Shown here piece by piece: positions 44,192 to 53,146 of a DNA stretch of 64,000 bases. Positions within the stretch are counted from its first letter, which is position 1. Every line of letters starts with the position of its first letter. The notes below the pieces were generated by a model. It saw only the letters and a program-made list of their open reading frames with translations. It was not told the origin of the DNA and ran no database searches. The DNA is from Microvirga subterranea. GTDB taxonomy: Bacteria > Pseudomonadota > Alphaproteobacteria > Rhizobiales > Beijerinckiaceae. The position numbers were made by a program, and so were the translations under genes. The stretch is taken from positions 1 through 64,000 of the forward strand of contig NZ_QQBB01000014.1 of NCBI RefSeq assembly GCF_003350535.1, read 5' to 3'.

Positions 44192-45248
44192 CGACCTCGT
44201 TGAGGAGGTCGAGCGCGCACGGGGTCACTTCATGTTCAAGACCATCCTTGAACATATCGCCCATAAGCAGACGCTGCGCGATGCCGAGCAGATGAGGCGA
44301 ACGGAGCTCGACAGCCGGCGCGCTGCGATGAGCCGCGATCAACGGCGCCGCGATGCGGTGCGGGAGGTTATCGAGAACACGCCGAGCTCGCCGGAGAACA
44401 TCCAGCACATTCACAGCGTCCTGGCCCTCTGCGGCCTTCCCTATCGCGAACCGAAGGGCGAGCGCGAGTTCTTTCGTGAGTATGGGCGCAACACCCTCAG
44501 CATCATGGCCGGACGCCTGAAGAACCCGAAAACGGGGCAGATGGAGGTTCAGGGCCTGCCCTACGGTCCCAAGGCGCGCCTGGTGCTCCTCCACCTCTGC
44601 ACCGAGGCGGTTCGCCAGCGCAGCGCCAAGATCGAGGTCGCCGACAGCCTGTCAGGGTTCATCAAGCAGATGGGGTTTCCGGTCACCGGGGGCGAGCGAG
44701 GCACCCTGCGCCAGTTCAAGGAGCAGCTGAACCGGCTTGCCGCCTGCACGATGCAGATCGGCCTGTGGGATGGCGCCTCACGATCCAGCACTTTGAACGT
44801 TCCGCCCTTTCGCCAGCTCGATATCTGGCTGACGGGCAACTCCGACCAGGGCCTTCTCTGGTCGAACACCGTTCAGTTCCACGCCGACTTCTATGACAAC
44901 CTCATTCAGCACGCCCTTCCGGTGGACATTCGCGCCGCGAGGGCTTTCGCCGGTTCGGCGAGGAAACTGGATATGCTGTTCTGGATGGGGTACCGGCTCC
45001 GCACGGTGCAGCGGCCCCTGCGGCTGTCGTGGGACAACCTTCACAAGCAGTTCGGCTCCGACAATGCGAGCATCCGTAGCTTCAAGCAGGCATTCAAGGG
45101 AGACCTTGCCCACATCAAGGAAGTGTTCCCGAAACTGCGGGTGTCGCTTGACGACAGCGGCATGATCCTGCTTCCGACCGATCCGAACGAACTGCTCGTT
45201 CCGCCGAAGCGGCCGAAACCAGAAAAACAAATTGCATCAGCGGCTTAG
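44154..45248 (+). CDS. repA: Plasmid replication initiator, RepA_C family
   Basis: The 364-residue protein matches plasmid-encoded RepA proteins of alphaproteobacteria (RepA_C). Landmarks are CGLPYREPKG, TLSIMAGRLKNPKTGQMEVQ, the conserved LPYGPKARLVLLHLCTEAVR, VADSLSGFIKQMGFPVTGGE and DMLFWMGYRL, then SWDNLHKQFGSDNASIRSFK. It should bind the iterons directly upstream and open the origin. ATG 44154 is preferred. TTG 44100 would add 18 residues of non-family sequence without a ribosome binding site. No parA/parB or mobilisation genes are seen nearby. Confidence 0.85.
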   Translation: MSVDEHLSLIRDADLVEEVERARGHFMFKTILEHIAHKQTLRDAEQMRRTELDSRRAAMSRDQRRRDAVREVIENTPSSPENIQHIHSVLALCGLPYREPKGEREFFREYGRNTLSIMAGRLKNPKTGQMEVQGLPYGPKARLVLLHLCTEAVRQRSAKIEVADSLSGFIKQMGFPVTGGERGTLRQFKEQLNRLAACTMQIGLWDGASRSSTLNVPPFRQLDIWLTGNSDQGLLWSNTVQFHADFYDNLIQHALPVDIRAARAFAGSARKLDMLFWMGYRLRTVQRPLRLSWDNLHKQFGSDNASIRSFKQAFKGDLAHIKEVFPKLRVSLDDSGMILLPTDPNELLVPPKRPKPEKQIASAA

Positions 45249-45382
45249 ATGCGCAGATTAGGATTCGCAGGACGGACTTGGCCAGCTCCGGACCTTCATC
45301 TCGCGGACGGCTCGCTCGATCACGCGTGACAACGCGGGATCCGGGGCCTGAACCTGAAGTCAAAGTGACTGAGGGGCTTGAA

Positions 45383-45427
45383 TGGCGACCCCGGCAGGGC
45401 TCGAACCTGCGACCTACTGCTTAGAAG
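45383..45427 (-). pseudogene. 3' part of tRNA-Arg (TCT), candidate attachment site
   Basis: On the minus strand 45 bases read as the anticodon loop to the 3' end of tRNA-Arg: CTTCTAAGC, then GGTCGCAGGTTCGAGCCCTG and CCGGGGTCGCCA with CCA included. The 5' half is missing and the sequence beyond 45427 does not continue the tRNA. Tyrosine integrases recombine in tRNA 3' ends, so this looks like one end of an integrated element. No integrase is found in the window. Confidence 0.65.
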
Positions 45428-45955
45428 AAAGTAACTCAGTCGGTAACCCTTTGATTCATAAGGATCGCGGTTTCCAATCCCGAAGCGCGAACGGGAAGTA
45501 GCGTGTCAGAAGAGCCAGGGGTTTGGGAACTGCAGACCCTGCGACTTAAGACGTCTTCTACAGAGCCGGACCGGCCATCCCTACCTGACCACCAGGATGT
45601 CTCCTGTGGGTCAGGAACCAAGATTCCCTGCAATTTGGGAACGTCCGCTTCGATGAGGATTGCTGCCTCCGAGCTTACGTCTCAGGCGTGCCATGAGGAG
45701 ACCTTTATCCCAAGACGGTAAGTGATGCCTGAGGCTCCTGAGCCCGTCGCTTGCCTCTTCATTGATCCTTCGGGCGCCGCTCCGGCGTTTCCAATCCCAC
45801 GCTATTGTCATTCCCTCGTCTGCTAGGGCCGCAAGCCGGCCATGCCGAGGAGCAATTGCCTCGATGATGACAATGACAACGTGGCCGTTCGGTATCATGG
45901 GGCGGGTCTCGTCAATCCGGACCAGCCCCCTGCCCGTCGGTCGGCGGCCGGCTCG
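45428..45955. other. Gap between the tRNA remnant and the Bcr/CflA gene
   Basis: No gene is firmly supported. A minus-strand frame at 45611-45898 begins with protein-like text (VIIEAIAPRHGRLAALADEG), similar in style to short Hyphomicrobiales proteins, but then degenerates and lacks a ribosome binding site. It is probably a fragment. Confidence 0.3.
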
Positions 45956-47248
45956 TCACTCCGCCGCAACCGGCAGAGCCCGTTTGGCGGCTCCCTGTTC
46001 AGGCTGGCTCCGGAGGGACAAGCGCCCTTTCTCGGTCCAGAGAACAACCAGGAGGCATGCCGCACCAAGGCAGAGATAACCCAGACTGAGAGGGATGACC
46101 GTGCCGTTGAACGAGCGTCCGATGACAAGCCCGAACAGGGCGCCGACGAACGTGGTGTAGGACCCAATGAACGATGAGGCCGTGCCCGCGATGGCGGCCA
46201 AGGGAGCCATGGCGATGGAGTTGAAGTTCGGCACCGTCAGGCTGTACAGAAATTGGCTGATGGCAAAGATGGCCACATAAAGAAGCAGCGGCGGTCGCCC
46301 GTCATAAATAAACGCCACGCCCACCTGCACCGCGGCAACAAGCGTAAATCCGCAGATGCCGATATGCGACAGGCGACGCATCCCCAGACGCCGTACGAGC
46401 CTCGCACTCGTGAACGAGGCCGCCCCCATGAATGCGGCAATGCAGCCAAACACCAGAGGAAAGAGCACTCCGAGCTCATAAGCTTCGGTTTCGAAGATCT
46501 GTTGCGCCGACCCTATATAGGCCATCAGACAGCCCATCATCAGAGCGATACCTGTCGCATAGCCGATGCTGACGCGTGTGGAGATGGTGGTTCGGACAGC
46601 GGATGCGATCTGGCCGAAGGCGAAGGAGCGCCGATATTCCGGATGGAGGGTTTCCGGCATGCGCGTGTAGAACCAGACCGCCACCAGCACGGCAAATCCA
46701 AGGACGGTCGCGAAGATCATGCGCCACGTACCCAGAAGCAGGAGAAGACTGCCTGAGGCGGGCGCCAGCATCGGCACAATGATGAAAACCATCAGGGTGA
46801 TCGACATGACGCGCGCCATTTCACGGCCTTCATATCGATCCCGGATGATCGCTACTGTCAGCACGCGGGTGGCGGCCAGACCGGCGCCTTGGACGGCTCG
46901 TCCGATCAGCAACATGGAAAAGCTCGCGGCCGTAGCGGCAACAACGCCACCTATGAGATAAACGGTCAGTCCGATCATCAGCGTGGGCCGCCGGCCAAGC
47001 GCGTCAGAGACCGGGCCATAGACGGTCTGCAGAATGGCGAATGGCACCATATAGGTCGTGATCAGCAGCTGAAGGTCATTGGGATCGGCGATCGCGAAGT
47101 TGGCCTGGATCGGCCCGAAAGCAGGAAGCAGATTGTCGATCGACAAGGACCCGAGGCTCATCACGAGAGCAATGAGGAGTACGAACTCACGCAAAGATAG
47201 CACTCGAGTGCTGCCGCTTTTGGCCGGGTCTCTGGCGGACTGAAACAT
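45956..47248 (-). CDS. MFS exporter, Bcr/CflA family
   Basis: A 12-span DHA1 transporter of 430 residues. Typical features are SIDNLLPAFGPIQANFAIAD in TM1 with the conserved Asp, the loop motif GPVSDALGRRPTLMIGLTVY, and GRAVQGAGLAATRVLTVAII in TM4/5. It exports drugs such as bicyclomycin or chloramphenicol, or a native metabolite. It stands alone, and no regulator is adjacent. Confidence 0.88.
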   Translation of the reverse strand: MFQSARDPAKSGSTRVLSLREFVLLIALVMSLGSLSIDNLLPAFGPIQANFAIADPNDLQLLITTYMVPFAILQTVYGPVSDALGRRPTLMIGLTVYLIGGVVAATAASFSMLLIGRAVQGAGLAATRVLTVAIIRDRYEGREMARVMSITLMVFIIVPMLAPASGSLLLLLGTWRMIFATVLGFAVLVAVWFYTRMPETLHPEYRRSFAFGQIASAVRTTISTRVSIGYATGIALMMGCLMAYIGSAQQIFETEAYELGVLFPLVFGCIAAFMGAASFTSARLVRRLGMRRLSHIGICGFTLVAAVQVGVAFIYDGRPPLLLYVAIFAISQFLYSLTVPNFNSIAMAPLAAIAGTASSFIGSYTTFVGALFGLVIGRSFNGTVIPLSLGYLCLGAACLLVVLWTEKGRLSLRSQPEQGAAKRALPVAAE

Positions 47249-47569
47249 GAAAATGCTTTCTGCGGCGGGTGTTCATGAAGCCCGAAAGGGCGCGTCACAA
47301 AAGAAGGAAAAAAACAGCTGGTGATGCGCAAAGGACGATGGTCGAGAGTGGAAGGGATCGCCTAACCCGTGGGTGTGGGTTGCCGCACGTACCGCCTATT
47401 AGGGATGGGAGACGTCGGGCTGGCGGCGCTCTTTATCTGAGCCTGCACTTGATGGCTTTCCGGCATCCGGCTTGCCTCCATGAGGTCATTCGATCACCGG
47501 CTGTTAACCCCGTGCGTACCGGACGGTTTCATCAGGAATGACGGCCTACCCGCATGAGCCGTGTTCCGG
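47249..47569. other. Intergenic region upstream of the Bcr/CflA gene
   Basis: About 320 bases with no gene or clear repeat. Open frames here look compositional. Confidence 0.35.
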
Positions 47570-48169
47570 TCATGGCCGCGAGAGCTCAAAATGCGAGCGG
47601 TCCATGTTCTTGAAGCCGTGGAAGTGGCCACCCCAGCGGATCGGCACACCCAACCCGGCGGCCGCCTTCGTCACTGCCGCTGCGATCCGGGTCTGAATCC
47701 CCGGATCAAAGTAGATCCGGCCTTCCTGGTCGAGCGGCCATAGGTCCACCGCGTCTCCGGAGCGGTGCAGACTATCGTGGGTTCTGGACCAGCCCCAGGC
47801 AACTGCCCTTCGCTGCAGCTTGGCACCACGCCTCCCCGAGCCGATCACGAAGTGCAGGCTGGGGTTGTCGGCCTGCGCCTTGAGAACAACCTTGGCAAGT
47901 ACCGGATTGAGAGACCGGAGATTAGCCTCATGATGCCCCAATGGATCCGGGTTCCAGACGCGAAACATTATCAATTGATCCCGTCCGAGATCATCTTTCA
48001 CGGGGATCCTCGCATAAACACCGCTCGGTCCGAGAATCGGGTCGAGCGTGGCATCAGTTGATCTTCCGGCCTCGGCACCGGATTCGACCTGAGCTCTGGC
48101 GTCCATGCAGAAGCTGACGAGAGCTATGACGAGCGACTTGATACCGAGGGAGCGGATATCTCGAAGCAT
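47570..48169 (-). CDS. Secreted M15-type peptidoglycan peptidase (CwlK/VanY-like)
   Basis: The Zn peptidase should cleave peptide cross-bridges in the cell wall. A signal peptide (to about MDARAQ) precedes the catalytic domain. The metal motifs are HDSLHRSGDAVDLWPLD (His and Asp ligands in SxHxxGxAxD) and MDRSHFEL (third His). The FVIGSGRRG segment corresponds to the family's SGYRS-like strand. Length of 199 residues fits single-domain endolysin-type enzymes. Confidence 0.8.
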   Translation of the reverse strand: MLRDIRSLGIKSLVIALVSFCMDARAQVESGAEAGRSTDATLDPILGPSGVYARIPVKDDLGRDQLIMFRVWNPDPLGHHEANLRSLNPVLAKVVLKAQADNPSLHFVIGSGRRGAKLQRRAVAWGWSRTHDSLHRSGDAVDLWPLDQEGRIYFDPGIQTRIAAAVTKAAAGLGVPIRWGGHFHGFKNMDRSHFELSRP

Positions 48170-48414
48170 GGCAATCTTAACAGTCGTAGCACGATATCGC
48201 TAAAGATGGCGGAGCCAGTCAGCGTGTCAGGCTCGTGGCGCCTGAGCCAGGAAGCGTCTGCGCCTATCAGGATGTTTGAAGGGCTTGGCCATTGTAAGGC
48301 ATTGAAGGTCTGCCTGGGGTCACCCGAGGATATTGCTAACGCCTCAGGAATGTCTGTTGTCCTCTTCGTCAGAAGACATTCGGCGTATTTCAGGGACATG
48401 CCAGAAGAAGACGT

Positions 48415-48657
48415 TCATGCGACGCCACGATGGATTGCGTCGAAGCCAAGGTCTGTCAGTTCGACTGTCCCAGCGTCCGGCACGGTCACGTATCCAAGCT
48501 GCTTCAACTCGGAAATGGCCACGGCAACAGCGGGATCTGTCCCGAAGTGCGCATCCAGTGTTGCTACTGTCATGCGGGCGCCGGGCTTTCGGTGTGTCTC
48601 ACGAAAGAACCCGAGGATCTCGCAGGCCGTCTCGCTGAGCGGCATTCTCGCCTCCAT
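48415..48657 (-). CDS. Small winged-helix-like protein
   Basis: The 80-residue protein (PLSETACEILGFFRETHRKP, VATLDAHFGTDPAVAVAISE, LKQLGYVTVPDAGTVELTDL) has the helix-helix-strand-strand pattern of a winged helix with a short wing. It ends at a stop 15 bases after the channel-like gene region in transcription order. Either ATG 48657 (GGGAG upstream) or ATG 48645 (GGAGG upstream) could be used. Confidence 0.6.
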   Translation of the reverse strand: MEARMPLSETACEILGFFRETHRKPGARMTVATLDAHFGTDPAVAVAISELKQLGYVTVPDAGTVELTDLGFDAIHRGVA

Positions 48658-48671
48658 CGGATCAGCTCCCG

Positions 48672-49823
48672 CTATTCGGCCACGTGTAGGCGGACCCGAG
48701 GATCGTTCCGGCTATCCTTCGATCCTAAACGGCTCATTGCCGCATCAATCTCCTCCATGCTGTAAGCCATGGAAGGGGCCAAGTTCGTGATGTGATGGTC
48801 CCATTGCGTTCGGCAGGAGATGTAAGTCTCGGCACCGGCCTGCTCGTCAGCGGTGATTTCGATCCCCGCCCGCTGAAGCCGAAGCAGGGCAGCGCGGTAG
48901 CGTGCTCGCCAGCGGTCTTGGGTCTGCGGGTCCGGCTGGGTCTCCCGGTCCGGTGCGCCATGGGGAAGGAAAGTGTTCTCCAAGGTGGTGACCAGCATCA
49001 TCGACGCTTCCCACAGTTGCGCGACGCCTCCCGCCTCCTTCAACCAGCGGTCCTTCTGATCATCCAGGGCGCTCTTGATCAGGCTCACCGTGTCCAAGGC
49101 GACCAGCGTGGAACGGGACACCGAGTGGTATGGGTCACTGAAGCGGAAATAGAACAGCACCGGGTAGAAGTGGTGTGCCTCCTTGGCCAGAGTCATCTCG
49201 ACACCGAGTTCCGACAGATTCGTGTAGCCGCCGCTGAACTGCCCCTGAGGTCCGAGACGTGCCAGAAGTTCGGCGGCATCGCCTGTGCACCCTGAGAGGA
49301 AGTGGATGTTCATGGCCAGCACGTTGCGCCGCTGGAGCGCTGTATAGACCTGCATCAGATAGGTCAGCGTCAGCGACATCACCGACATGCCGATCAGCGA
49401 GTTGAACAGGAAGAGCAGCCGCGTCGGGCTCGTGTGCGGGGTGAAATCGCTGGCGCCGACGATGGCCATGCTGGTCCCCCCAGCATACATAGCGGTAACG
49501 AAGTCGGTGGGCGTTTCGCCGTTCGTGGCGCGGATGGACGTGCCGAGTTCCGGGTGCATGATCAACGCCGCCCCGAGCGTCAGCCCGAGAGCCCAGACCC
49601 CAACCAGCAGCACAAGGATGACCGGACCGCAGAAGGACAGAACGGCTCCTCGTCTAGTGCCAAAAACCTTTGAGGCTTTGACGACCGAGGCCCAGACCAG
49701 CCGCCCGACCCTGGAGCCGATGATGCTGGTGCCGATCCGAGCGTAGAGCACGGTCAGAAAGATATCGAGCAGGATGATCAGGATCAGCAGTATCCCAAGC
49801 GCCTGCTCCAGTCGTCCCATCAT
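48672..49823 (-). CDS. Ion-channel-like membrane protein with atypical pore motif
   Basis: The 383-residue protein has an N-terminal span (about 8-27), a span at about 61-88, a pore-loop-like segment and a span at about 136-160, then a long cytosolic region. The arrangement resembles two-span potassium channels of the Ion_trans_2 type. Where TVGYGD is expected, AMYAGGTSMAIVGASDFTPH gives IVGASD (121-126). K+ selectivity is therefore doubtful. The cytosolic part contains no RCK Rossmann motif. It may be a channel or a sensor derived from one. Confidence 0.6.
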   Translation of the reverse strand: MMGRLEQALGILLILIILLDIFLTVLYARIGTSIIGSRVGRLVWASVVKASKVFGTRRGAVLSFCGPVILVLLVGVWALGLTLGAALIMHPELGTSIRATNGETPTDFVTAMYAGGTSMAIVGASDFTPHTSPTRLLFLFNSLIGMSVMSLTLTYLMQVYTALQRRNVLAMNIHFLSGCTGDAAELLARLGPQGQFSGGYTNLSELGVEMTLAKEAHHFYPVLFYFRFSDPYHSVSRSTLVALDTVSLIKSALDDQKDRWLKEAGGVAQLWEASMMLVTTLENTFLPHGAPDRETQPDPQTQDRWRARYRAALLRLQRAGIEITADEQAGAETYISCRTQWDHHITNLAPSMAYSMEEIDAAMSRLGSKDSRNDPRVRLHVAE

Positions 49824-49853
49824 GGCAGGCCTCCTGTCATCCCAGCCGCTCCG

Positions 49854-51014
49854 TCAGGGTCGTTGGGGCTGCCCGGCAGAGCGGGTTGCCTCTCCGCTCT
49901 GTCCAAGCTCGATGCGCCACAGCTGCGTCTCAAGACGTGGGCCGCTCTCGGGCTTGAACCAGCTCATGTCCTGGATGCGGGAGCTGGTGACGTAGATTGT
50001 CCCGTCGGGCCCCTCCGAGAATGTATCGGGCCAGCGCAGCCGCTTGTCCTGGACTAGGGTGGTGATGCGATCCCCGTCGCGGACCTTCACAGCATCCTGC
50101 TCGATCGCGCTCAGGTAAAGCCGCCCGCGCCCGTCGATCCAAAGACCGTCCGTCGGCTCGGTTTCGCCGGCACGCTCCACCCGAGCTTCGAGGTCCTTCT
50201 CGGACAGACGTGGGTTCTCCAAGGCATCCGTCGCGATGCGATAGAGCGTCCGGCCGGTCAGGGCTTTCCAATAGAGCGAGCGACCATCGGGAGAGAGAGC
50301 GATGCTGTCGGCGGCAAATTCGACCCCGCGCCCGTCGGGCCGGCGCAACTCCTGCCCGTCCGTCTTCACCACCACGTCCTTTTCCGGCTGGGTGCTCGGG
50401 TGGCCGTCAAGGACGCGTCGAGCCTTGCCGTTCTGCAGATCCACAACAACGAGCGCGCCCTTGGCCCCGGCATCGGTCAGATAGGCATGACGCCCATCCG
50501 GCGAAAACCGCACATCGTTCAGGTAGCTGCCCTGCGGCGCGACCGTTTCGTCAAAGCGGATCACCTGCCCAACCTTGTTCGACTTCAGGTCGATTCTGAC
50601 GAGCTTGGGCCCACCCTGCACAACGGCTGCTGTGGCTGGCGCGGCCGGATCGACGACCCAGAGATTGCCGTGAGCATCGGCCACGACGCTCTGGACGCAC
50701 ACGAAGTGATCCCCGGCTGACATCTGGTTCTTCTTGGCATTGCGCCATGAATTCCACTCGTCATCCGGGTAAGCTTTGATCCGACCGTCGCGCGTCACCT
50801 CGGCCACCGAGACCGGTGCATCTTCCGTCCACCGCGGGAAGTTGACGAAGATGCGCCCATCCTTCGAAACCGTCACTCCGGTCACCTGGTGTTCAAAGCT
50901 GGCGACCTGCTGCAGTTGCGCCGGACCCTGAGATGGGGCGGCACTCTGCTGTGCCATGGATGTGGTGGCCAGGAGCGTTCCGAAAAGCAGGGTCGCTGGT
51001 GTGAGCCTGAGCAT
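49854..51014 (-). CDS. Secreted MRJP/yellow-family beta-propeller protein
   Basis: The protein has a signal peptide (to STSMAQQ-like cleavage) and a six-bladed propeller of the major royal jelly/yellow family. Key parts: VSKDGRIFVNFPRWTEDAPV, WVVDPAAPATAAVVQGGPKL, YLNDVRFSPDGRHAYLTDAG, FAADSIALSPDGRSLYWKAL and RLRWPDTFSEGPDGTIYVTS. Bacterial members are secreted and their role is unclear. ATG 51014 follows GGAGGCGA, which favours it over ATG 51026. Confidence 0.85.
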   Translation of the reverse strand: MLRLTPATLLFGTLLATTSMAQQSAAPSQGPAQLQQVASFEHQVTGVTVSKDGRIFVNFPRWTEDAPVSVAEVTRDGRIKAYPDDEWNSWRNAKKNQMSAGDHFVCVQSVVADAHGNLWVVDPAAPATAAVVQGGPKLVRIDLKSNKVGQVIRFDETVAPQGSYLNDVRFSPDGRHAYLTDAGAKGALVVVDLQNGKARRVLDGHPSTQPEKDVVVKTDGQELRRPDGRGVEFAADSIALSPDGRSLYWKALTGRTLYRIATDALENPRLSEKDLEARVERAGETEPTDGLWIDGRGRLYLSAIEQDAVKVRDGDRITTLVQDKRLRWPDTFSEGPDGTIYVTSSRIQDMSWFKPESGPRLETQLWRIELGQSGEATRSAGQPQRP

Positions 51015-51106
51015 GGTCGCCTCCATCGCGGGGCAGTGATCGTGTGGGATGCGGCTGCCCCCTCACAGCGTGAACGGCGCTCGAACGCATCCGAATGATC
51101 GCTTGT

Positions 51107-51706
51107 TCAGTGAGGACGTGCCCTCTCTTGCGGGGCACGATCGGACACCGCCGCGAGGGTTGGTGCGGCCCGCATGTCCGGGGGCACCTGGAAGTCCCTG
51201 GCGGCGCCTCGCGCCGCCTGGACCCCCTGCGGGAAGCCGGTCCGATCCCTGTAGGAGCGTGGCCGTCCCCGGGGGCGGCTGTGGCGGGCCGTGACCGCCT
51301 GTGCACCAACGATGTCCAGCAGCGTCACCCCTAGCACCGCCGCAAGAGCAATCCCGACATTGTCGCGCTTCGGATTGTCATGCCGCATGGCCGTCATCAG
51401 GGTGGCGATGTCGAGCCCGTCTCCGGCCACCCGGCTCCACAATCCGACGTGCTTGTCGGGCGAGAGCGAGACGATGCCGTGCCCGAGTTCGCGGACGCCA
51501 TAGGCCCGCACGAGGGCTTCCTTGCCTTCCATGCCGAGCGCCCGGGTGAAGCGCTCCGGCGCGACCAGCTCCGCTATGCCTAGGCCGATGCTGAACCAAC
51601 CTAACGCTTTGGCCAGGCGGTCGGCCGCGCCCAGCGAGCTGGGACCGGAGTGGAGGACCTTCGGGTCGCCCTTGGACCGGGCGATGTTCGAGATGTAATA
51701 TGCCAT
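51107..51706 (-). CDS. Membrane protein of the cyclase/dehydrase-associated type (DUF4267-like)
   Basis: The 199-residue protein contains AKALGWFSIGLGIAELVAPE, RFTRALGMEGKEALVRAYGV, RELGHGIV and DNVGIALAAVLGVTLLDIVG, a pattern of small multi-span proteins annotated as cyclase/dehydrase partners in Methylobacteriaceae. Three or four spans are likely, and the C-terminal 50 residues are basic and disordered. It ends the group that starts with the Zn alcohol dehydrogenase on the same strand. Confidence 0.65.
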   Translation of the reverse strand: MAYYISNIARSKGDPKVLHSGPSSLGAADRLAKALGWFSIGLGIAELVAPERFTRALGMEGKEALVRAYGVRELGHGIVSLSPDKHVGLWSRVAGDGLDIATLMTAMRHDNPKRDNVGIALAAVLGVTLLDIVGAQAVTARHSRPRGRPRSYRDRTGFPQGVQAARGAARDFQVPPDMRAAPTLAAVSDRAPQERARPH

Positions 51707-51724
51707 GTCTTCTCTCTCCGGTCT

Positions 51725-52900
51725 TTAGGGCTTCAGGACGACCTTGATGCAGCTGTCCTGCTTGTCGCGGAACACCTTGTACATCTCTGGTCCCTCATCG
51801 AGGCTGACCGTGTGGGTGATGACAAACGACGGATCGATCTGCCCCTCCTCGATGCGGCGCAGAAGGTCATCGGTCCAACGGTTGACGTGCGTCTGGCCCG
51901 TCCGGATGGTCAGCCCCTTGTTCATCAGCTGACCCATCGGGATCTTGTCGACCAATCCGCCATAGACACCGGGGATCGAAATCACCCCGGCCGGGCGGCA
52001 GACGTAGATCATCTCGCGCAGCACGTGCGGCCGGTCGCTTTCGGCTCCCAGCATCTGCTTGGCGCGGTCGTAGACCGTATCCGGCATGGAGGGCGAGACA
52101 TGGGCTTCCATCCCGATGGCGTCGATGCACTTCTCCGGCCCCTCGCCGCCGGTGAGCTCGTTCAGACGCTCGACCACGCTCTCCTCGTCGAAGTTGATGG
52201 TGATGGCGCCGCCGGCTTGCGCCATTTCCAGGCGCTCCGGCAAATGATCGATAGCGATCACCTGCTTGGCGCCGAGGAGCACGGCGCTGCGGATCGCCAT
52301 CTGGCCGACGGGACCGCAGCCCCAGATCGCCACTGTATCCGTCGGTTGGATGTCGCACTGGACAGCCGCCTGCCAGCCGGTCGGGAAGATGTCGCCGAGG
52401 AAGAGAACCTTCTCGTCCGGGATCCCATCCGGCACTTTGATGTGCGTCGCATCGGCAAAGGGAACACGGAGATATTCGGCCTGCCCGCCAGGATAGCCGC
52501 CGGTCAGATGTGTGTAGCCGAACAGGCCTGCAGTCGCGTGGCCGAACACCTTGTCGGCAAGATCCTTCTTGCGGTTGCTCCGCTGACAGACAGAGAAGTT
52601 GCCGCGCTTGCACTGATCGCATTCGCCGCAGATGATCGTGAAGGGGACAACGACGCGGTCACCCTTCTTGAGCTTGCCCCTCGCTTCGGGCCCGACCTCG
52701 ACGACCTCTCCCATCATCTCGTGCCCCATGACGTCGCCGGGCAGCATGGCTGGAATGAAATTATGGAACAGATGAAGATCCGAGCCGCAGATGGCGCAGC
52801 TCGTCACCTTGACGATGGCGTCGCGCGGCTGCTCGATCTCAGGGTCTGTGACGGTATCGCAGCGAATATCTTCCTTGCCATGCCAAACGAGGGCTCGCAT
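51725..52900 (-). CDS. Zn-dependent alcohol/formaldehyde dehydrogenase family, copy 1
   Basis: A medium-chain dehydrogenase of 391 residues. Catalytic Zn ligands lie in [11 protein letters not shown] and GHEMMG. The structural Zn site is [15 protein letters not shown], and the NAD motif is [10 protein letters not shown]. Length and motifs match the glutathione-independent formaldehyde dehydrogenase-like group. ATG 52900 has a very strong ribosome binding site (GAGGAGGAGGAAGGC), which overrides the longer frame to 53092. A paralogue lies at 56528. Confidence 0.92.
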   Translation of the reverse strand: MRALVWHGKEDIRCDTVTDPEIEQPRDAIVKVTSCAICGSDLHLFHNFIPAMLPGDVMGHEMMGEVVEVGPEARGKLKKGDRVVVPFTIICGECDQCKRGNFSVCQRSNRKKDLADKVFGHATAGLFGYTHLTGGYPGGQAEYLRVPFADATHIKVPDGIPDEKVLFLGDIFPTGWQAAVQCDIQPTDTVAIWGCGPVGQMAIRSAVLLGAKQVIAIDHLPERLEMAQAGGAITINFDEESVVERLNELTGGEGPEKCIDAIGMEAHVSPSMPDTVYDRAKQMLGAESDRPHVLREMIYVCRPAGVISIPGVYGGLVDKIPMGQLMNKGLTIRTGQTHVNRWTDDLLRRIEEGQIDPSFVITHTVSLDEGPEMYKVFRDKQDSCIKVVLKP

Positions 52901-53146
52901 GCCTTCCTCCTCCTCTTGTCCAACGAAGATGCAGAGGCTTCCGCTTCCGCAACTCGTGACAGAACGGGGCAGATCTCTGCGGGGGTGGTCGTTAGGGCTC
53001 GTGGCCTTTTGAACGTCTGCGCTAAGGGGAAGTGCTGCGGATGATCCCTGAGGGACATTCCGCTCTGCTTTGATGCAGCGCGGTTCTCCCACTCTGCCGA
53101 ACTACAGCGAGAACAGCAACTTGAGCGGGACATTCCTGCCAGACGA

